A DNA stretch of 64,000 bases, from contig JAOPHQ010003994.1 in the NCBI GenBank assembly GCA_030340625.1, positions 150,001 through 214,000 of the forward strand, given 5' to 3'. A program made the position numbers and the translations under genes. Under the pieces are notes generated by a model. It was not told where the DNA came from. It searched no databases and saw nothing but the letters and a program-made list of their open reading frames with translations. This document shows, one piece after another, positions 59,901 to 64,000 of this stretch; within the stretch, counting starts at the first letter, position 1, and the number at the start of each line of letters is the position of its first letter. This stretch comes from Merluccius polli. Lineage: Eukaryota; Chordata; Actinopteri; Gadiformes; Merlucciidae.

Positions 59901-61372
59901 ATTTACACCTAGGAAAGACGCTGACGCTATGAAGACGCTATGGACACGTTGCTTGGCAACGCCCGCATACGGGAGATATTAAATAGTCTGCTCGACTTGT
60001 AAAAAAAAAAAAAACCCTCACGATTTCAACTCTAAAACACATTAAAGTATTATTAATTGATTACATATTTCATTCTTTCGTAAGTGACCATGGTACTTCG
60101 CGGAAGCAACCCTCCGCTTCGCGTCGGACGGTTCACGCCTCCGCGTCGTCCATTCATTTCTGTTAATGGACACCTCGTCGGGTTACTCCCCAATCATATT
60201 TACGGAAATGATCATCCCAAATAAACACCGATTTTGCCAAATGTAATGTTGTCAAATCATAGAGGACATCATAGAGGACATCATAGAGACATTCTCTCCC
60301 TTCACTCACTGCACTCACTGCAGTTATTTTTGCCACTGCTCGTTTTAGTTTTTTCAATGTGGATTTTGGAGTTGTAACTTGTTGCCATAGGACACCTTTT
60401 ATTTATTTTATTTTATTTATTTTACCCTGGCTGCACTTAGAGGAGTGCACATCAGCCTAGACCTTACAGGAGGAAGTAATTTCTTATTGCAATTCTGATT
60501 TGTTCTTACCTCAGATAGGCCTTAATGCCATGCACTCTCTACCTCATATGTATATTATTTCTTATTTTAATTTAATTTAACTTCTTGTTGCACTACGATT
60601 TACATGTTGTAATTACATGGATATTGCACTATTTTGGCATATTCAATTATTGTCACCCATAACAGGTAGGCAATAAAAAAGTTCTTCTGGATTTACTGTG
60701 TATTCCTGACCAAGCCATGATAGCAATGATTTTACATCCAAGTGAGTATGCAGTTCTTTAGTATTAGAAGAAAAAAAGCTTGTATATATATATATATATA
60801 TATTTTTTTTTTCTCCAAACGGCGTGGTATCGGTATGGTATCGGTATCGGCCGATACTGCACAGCCGGGTATTGGTATCGGTATCGGGGGCCAAAAAATG
60901 GTATCGGTGCAACACTAATAAAGAAGCACAAATTATTTTCAAAAATGAATTTGTTGTAATTCTACTTTTTATTTCTAGTTTGGTTTTTTCTGACCCTTCT
61001 CACATTCATCACAATATCTGGCCACATTTGGCATAGTTTCTGATGTGTTGGAACCCCATGTATCACATAGCTACATTTAATGTTTTGATTGTTTCAGTGA
61101 CCTCACAGTTTTACTGAATTTCCTCGTGTGAACCATAGAGATATTTCAATGTGAATTATGTGACATCTGGATAAAAAAAACTCTCAATACTGTCATTGTA
61201 ACTGCTGTTACATTATGACATTTGTAATTTGTGCTTTCTTTTCTCTGTTTTTTAACTTCTTGCAGCTTACATCATGCGCTGTAGTACCCTGGATGGATGG
61301 ACACCGGTGGAGAAAAGTAAGGTCAAAAAAGCCTTCATAAACAAATGCCGCATCAGGGCCACAGCACTGTAA
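50953..61372 (+). CDS. Tudor-like and BEN-domain protein, five-exon gene
   Basis: Exons 50953-50990, 51954-52069, 57032-57946, 58184-58498 and 61266-61372 all have GT/AG borders. Together they make 1491 nt, 496 residues plus stop, with each junction in frame. The N terminus is basic (MEAEGTVTGRKR, then KRARNPPKK). Residues about 57-110 look Tudor-like (GEEVLARWSDNKFYTATVDF). A Pro/Gln/Ser-rich linker, a CRACEAEVEKLVEEKAKLQ helix and a BEN domain from about 400 to the end follow (VSSTRLAAIHAEAKKDCLRL, LFDEFFTAEECRNAV, KKAFINKCRIRATAL). BEN domains bind DNA or chromatin proteins. Tudor folds often read methylated ligands. Its divergence from a transposase gene suggests it is the element's second protein. 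An extra exon in the 5-kb intron cannot be excluded. Confidence 0.85.
50991..51953 (+). other. First intron of the BEN gene
   Basis: AT-rich, no element ends recognised. A 68-codon frame at 51376 shows no domain. Confidence 0.5.
52070..52728 (+). other. Start of the large second intron of the BEN gene
   Basis: AT-rich and without recognisable elements up to the nested repeats that begin at 52729. Confidence 0.5.
52849..53676. mobile_element. 828-bp hAT element with strong inner palindromes
   Basis: The ends are TAGGGATGTGCACGGTTACC and CCCATCCCTA. The flanking 8-mers (GTGCTGAT and GTGCACTG) agree only in part, so the duplication is degraded. Two hairpins lie at 53368-53518 and about 53530-53580. 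Confidence 0.7.
53368..53518. repeat. 151-bp near-perfect palindrome
   Basis: Arms of about 70 bp starting CTGACACAGCGTCGTCAGAC. A second hairpin with GTCTGACGGACAGAGCGCA arms follows immediately. Confidence 0.9.
53726..54908 (+). other. Second intron of the BEN gene, unassigned part
   Basis: No gene recognised. A further ACTGTATATCAGCAC word near 54344 hints at another fragment of the 52729 family. Confidence 0.35.
54909..56346. mobile_element. 1.4-kb palindrome-bearing element, copy 2
   Basis: Opposite orientation to the copy at 17330-18737, sharing ends (CAGTACGTTTACATGACAC) and the inner palindrome at 55901-56121. It lies in the large intron of the BEN gene. Confidence 0.75.
55901..56121. 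repeat. Inner palindrome of the 1.4-kb element, copy 2
   Basis: Arms of about 95 bp starting GAGAAAGCGATGTTTCAGC around a GC-rich centre with short inner hairpins. The two mirrored short frames here are artefacts. Confidence 0.9.
56347..57031 (+). other. End of the second BEN-gene intron
   Basis: No element recognised. It ends in TTCATTTTCAG, the acceptor of the third exon. Confidence 0.5.
58515..59374. mobile_element. 860-bp hAT element 16 bp downstream of a BEN-gene donor
   Basis: The left end is TAGTGTTGTCACGATACCA and the right end GGTATAACGAACAACCATA. The 8-bp duplication ATTGCTCA is perfect (58507-58514 and 59375-59382). No transposase was found. Confidence 0.9.
59452..60917. mobile_element. 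1466-bp hAT element in the last BEN-gene intron
   Basis: The termini are TAGTGTTGCACCGATAC and its inverse GTATCGGTGCAACACTA. The 8-bp duplication ATAAAGAA is perfect (59444-59451 and 60918-60925). It contains a copy of repeat family A (about 59840-60187). Its left end matches the solo fragment at 3540-3660. Confidence 0.95.
59840..60187 (+). repeat. Interspersed repeat family A, copy 3, nested in a hAT
   Basis: Shares GATTGGCTGGAGAGTGGAGG-type start and CACCTCGTCGGG-type end with the copies at 5509 and 36228. Confidence 0.6.
60926..61265 (+). other. Last part of the final BEN-gene intron
   Basis: T-rich, ending in CTTCTTGCAG, the acceptor of the terminal exon. Nothing else recognised. Confidence 0.5.
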
Positions 61373-61645
61373 AGTATTGCAACCTTCGTTGAAAAGTCCA
61401 TGTTCAAAAAAAGGCCCTTTTTAAATGTTGTTTTAAATGCTGTGCAATGTTTTGCAATGTGCACTGTAAAGTCCTTGTTAACATTATTACAGTTACTTGA
61501 AATACTGCATCAGGGCCACAGCACTGTAAAGTATTGCAACCTTCGTTGAAATGTCCATGTTCAAAAAAAGGCCCTTTTAAATGTTTTAAATGCTGTGCAA
61601 TGTTGTGCAATGTGCACTGTAAAGTTATGTCATTATTACAGCTAC
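61347..61645 (+). repeat. Tandem duplication starting in the last BEN codons
   Basis: A unit beginning at the final codons (GCATCAGGGCCACAGCACTG) is repeated directly at 61507. Related pieces lie inverted near 62190-62265 and again direct near 62340-62420. Confidence 0.85.
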
Positions 61646-61647
61646 TT

Positions 61648-62058
61648 CATGCGGACTAAGGGCTGGGAGAAGTTTCAGAGTCCTCCGTGGCTTCTCTGAG
61701 TTACAGGGGGTCTCGGCGTAGCAGTGCATGTCCATATAACTGTCTTCGTAACAAAAAGACACACCAAAAAACATCCAAATACCTCCATGCTGCTCGTATG
61801 TAATGTCCGTCTTGTATTGAAGCCCCGAAATAATATTTTTAGGGACAGTTTCGCATTTCGGGGCTTCAATACAAGACGGACATTACATACGAGCAGCATG
61901 GAGGTATTTGGATGTTTTTTGGTGTGTCTTTTTGTTACGAAGACAGTTGGTATCCATTTGCAACCGTTATATGGACATGCACTGCTACGCCGAGACCCCC
62001 TGTAACTCAGAGAAGCCACGGAGGACTCTGAAACTTCTCCCAGCCCTTAGTCCACATG
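61648..62058. repeat. 411-bp palindrome, about 190-bp arms
   Basis: CATGCGGACTAAGGGCTGGG at the left pairs with the inverse ending at 62058. The arms are nearly identical except for a short insertion in the right arm. Mirrored frames 61675-62019 and 61724-62005 are artefacts of it. Confidence 0.95.
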
Positions 62059-62120
62059 AGGGTGGGTAGATAATGAGTGAAATTTCAATCTTGGGTGAAC
62101 TATCACTTTAAGGCCCTCAT

Positions 62121-62459
62121 GCAGCATTTGTATACAGGGGCTTTTTTTGAACATGGTCGTTTCAACAAATGTCTATCAGTATGCCACATCCAATACTTTA
62201 CAGTGTTGTGGCCCTGATGCTGTGTTTCAAGTAGCTGTAATAATAACATAACTTTACAGTGCACAATTTCAATTTTGGGTGAACTATCCCTTTAAAGTTG
62301 TTAAATGTTGTGCAATGTGCACTGTAAAGTTATGTCATTATTACAGCTACTTGAAACACAGCATCAGGGCCACAACACTGTGAAGTATTGGATGTGGCAT
62401 ACTGATAGACATTGTTGAAATGACCATGTTCAAAAAAAGCCCCTGTATACAAATGCTGC
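62121..62459. repeat. 339-bp palindrome built from the BEN 3' repeat
   Basis: GCAGCATTTGTATACAGGGG pairs with its inverse ending at 62459. The arms contain the TGTGGCCCTGATGCTG segment related to the last BEN exon. Confidence 0.9.
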
Positions 62460-62522
62460 CTGTATTGTTAATGTTATTACAGCTACTTGAAATACTCAAA
62501 ATACTCTTACTACTATACTTTG

Positions 62523-62528
62523 AATAAA
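62523..62528 (+). terminator. Candidate polyadenylation signal of the BEN gene
   Basis: AATAAA lies 1.15 kb after the stop codon and downstream of the 3' repeats. It is one candidate for the 3' end of the transcript. Confidence 0.35.
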
Positions 62529-62652
62529 GATTCAGATTACTCATTCCAAAAGGGAAATCAATTTGTCTGTCAGCTCATTTGCTATAGAATTATAAAGCCT
62601 GACGGCTGTTGGTGTGTGAATTTGTGTGTGTATGTATATGTGTGTATGTATA

Positions 62653-62654
<2 letters not shown>

Positions 62655-62719
<65 letters not shown>

Positions 62720-62805
62720 ATGTATGTATGTGCCTCAGAATGTTTAGTTGCTGCAGTATTTGTAAGGTGTGTGTGCGTGTGTGTGCGTGCGTGCGTGCGT
62801 GCATG
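62655..62805. repeat. (TA)n and (TGTG/CGTG)n microsatellites
   Basis: A TA run at about 62659-62713 and a GTGTGTGCGTG run at about 62766-62805. Overlapping frames on both strands are simple-repeat artefacts. Confidence 0.9.
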
Positions 62806-63110
62806 TGCGCCATATTGCTCCATAGTAGCTCCAGTATTGCTCATTTTCTTCTCCAAGGAGAAATAAAGGAGCCATTAAAAACACTGAATTGAGATTAGCA
62901 AGGTATCTCCCTTAAGTCTCAAGTATGACTCCCTCTAATTACTCTGTCTCACCTATTGCTCCTAGTGAATTTTAGGAGAAACATATGAGAAACATTTGAG
63001 TCAAAATAGAAACTAAAATGAGGCTGAGATGAGAATCTCAAATTTGTCTCCGGAGCTACAGAAGAGCAAGCTTCGAGCAGTACATTTTTCCTCTGGGTCG
63101 TCTTGTCTAA

Positions 63111-64000
63111 GATGTTTGCATCATCATCCAACTTGTTGTTTATTAAAATGATAAGGATAATCAACATAGTAATGAATCAATATATGAATTAATTGCATAT
63201 TAAAAATGTCTCATAATTTCTTAACTCAATGCTCAGTCTTCCTGTTGTCTTTGATTGCATTGTCTACTACTAACTTGTACACTTCGCAATTAATCCAGTG
63301 CAGCTTGTATTGTTACTGTGGTTATCCTACAACTTCATCAAAGACTAATAGCCCACCACCTTCTGTTTCATTGTGCCGACAGTGATCTCACTTACCGCAT
63401 GAGCACTAAAATGGCTAGCAGCTAGTGTCTTGAACCAGGTAGACGATAGAATGAAACAGACAACACACCCTTGAACCAACCTTGCTAGAATTGTTACATT
63501 GTCACCAAACATTTGAAGGCAAAAGATGGAAGAGTCTTACTGTCTACACATAAAGGTTTCGAAATACAATGAGCCACACATTCTGTAAACCAAATCTACC
63601 GAGTTCAGAGCAATTCAGCCATTTATAGCTGACACCGATTTGACAAACAATTCCATATCAAACAGCTGATTCTTTAATTTTGCCGCCATTAGCCAGTTGG
63701 CTGCTTCGCTGCATTGTCACATCGTCTTTAACTTCCATCTAAATGTTTCAAATCCTGCATTTCATCTCACCCATGTCCAATACAGACAACCTGATCTGCG
63801 TGTCACTATCACGACTCGTCAAAGTACCAAAAAAATATAATATTTAAAAGATACAGGGCATTTTCCCATGACGGTGAACGCCAGCCTCCGCCTGCAGCAC
63901 ACTTCTGTCAGACTTCCGACTTCCGCTAACACTTGAGCTTACTAAAATGGTGCCCCTAGAGTTCGAGAACGTACCTCATTGTTGTCAACGTATTTCACAG
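63111..64000. other. Right flank, no gene recognised
   Basis: Outside the presumed transposon end. GC and CTTCCG words near 63890-63930 and a minus-strand ATGAG|GTACGT near 63974 could mark the start of a neighbouring host gene. I cannot support a coding call. Confidence 0.25.

Larger units (their letters stand above)
42500..63110. mobile_element. Putative 20-kb two-gene CACTA/EnSpm-type transposon (tnp2 transposase plus BEN protein)
   Basis: A tnp2-type transposase (minus) and a BEN-domain gene (plus) diverge from one promoter region. Blocks near 42497-42620 recur inverted at about 62880-63065: TGTCTCATCTTTTTCTCC against TTTCTCATATGTTTCTCC, each followed by an AGCAATA word, and AATCTCAATT on both sides. 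These look like diverged subterminal repeats. Exact ends, a CACTA terminus and a target duplication were not found, so the limits are approximate. The left limit merges with the end of the P-element frame. Confidence 0.5.

Noticed and set aside
61675..62019. Two opposite-strand frames with shared peptides
   Set aside because: Products of the 411-bp palindrome, not genes.

Overview
The window looks like a nuclear chromosome segment of a teleost fish. It holds one ordinary vertebrate gene, a neuromedin U receptor of the NMUR1 type, and is otherwise dominated by DNA transposons of the families that fill fish genomes: hAT, PIF/Harbinger, P, and CACTA-type tnp2. LINE and LTR debris, long microsatellites and several foldback palindromes make up much of the rest. 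I saw no bacterial, plastid or mitochondrial genes, no tRNA or rRNA genes, and no CRISPR array.

Layout. 0.3-2.8 kb: a long hAT transposase reading frame (+), with an in-frame tandem repeat near its N terminus. 3-7 kb: short non-autonomous elements. 7.2-10.7 kb: nmur1 on the minus strand, two coding exons that join in frame into 439 residues; a candidate 5' non-coding exon lies near 14.5 kb. 11-19 kb: LINE fragments, microsatellites and a 1.4-kb element carrying an inner palindrome, which has split a LINE.

19.24-35.95 kb: a block bounded by hAT-like termini and a perfect 8-bp duplication (ATTAGTAT), so it can be read as one 16.7-kb hAT-bounded insertion. Nested inside it are a retroviral integrase relic, a hAT within a hAT, a 4.8-kb foldback made of two inverted copies of a PIN/FEN-like plus CXC-domain gene, three LTRs of one family (one with a primer site matching tRNA-Trp), and a Harbinger derivative that keeps only its Myb-like gene.

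36-42.5 kb: two Harbinger relics, a hAT-like insertion and a broken P-element (THAP9-like) gene. 42.5-63.1 kb: what I read as one roughly 20-kb two-gene transposon. A tnp2-type transposase on the minus strand (937 residues when spliced) and a Tudor-like plus BEN-domain protein on the plus strand (496 residues, five exons) diverge from a 214-bp shared promoter region that has E2F-like and CCAAT-like sites. Both genes splice in frame with no stop. Diverged inverted subterminal repeats lie at about 42.5 and 63.0 kb. Several hAT elements have landed in the introns of the pair without breaking the exons.

If the two divergent genes belong to one element, the transposase supplies DNA cutting and the BEN protein is a candidate DNA-binding or chromatin partner. 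That division of labour is inference. Eight hAT-type insertions in the window have perfect 8-bp target duplications, which gives a clear relative order of events. All alignments were made by eye, so percentages are deliberately not given.
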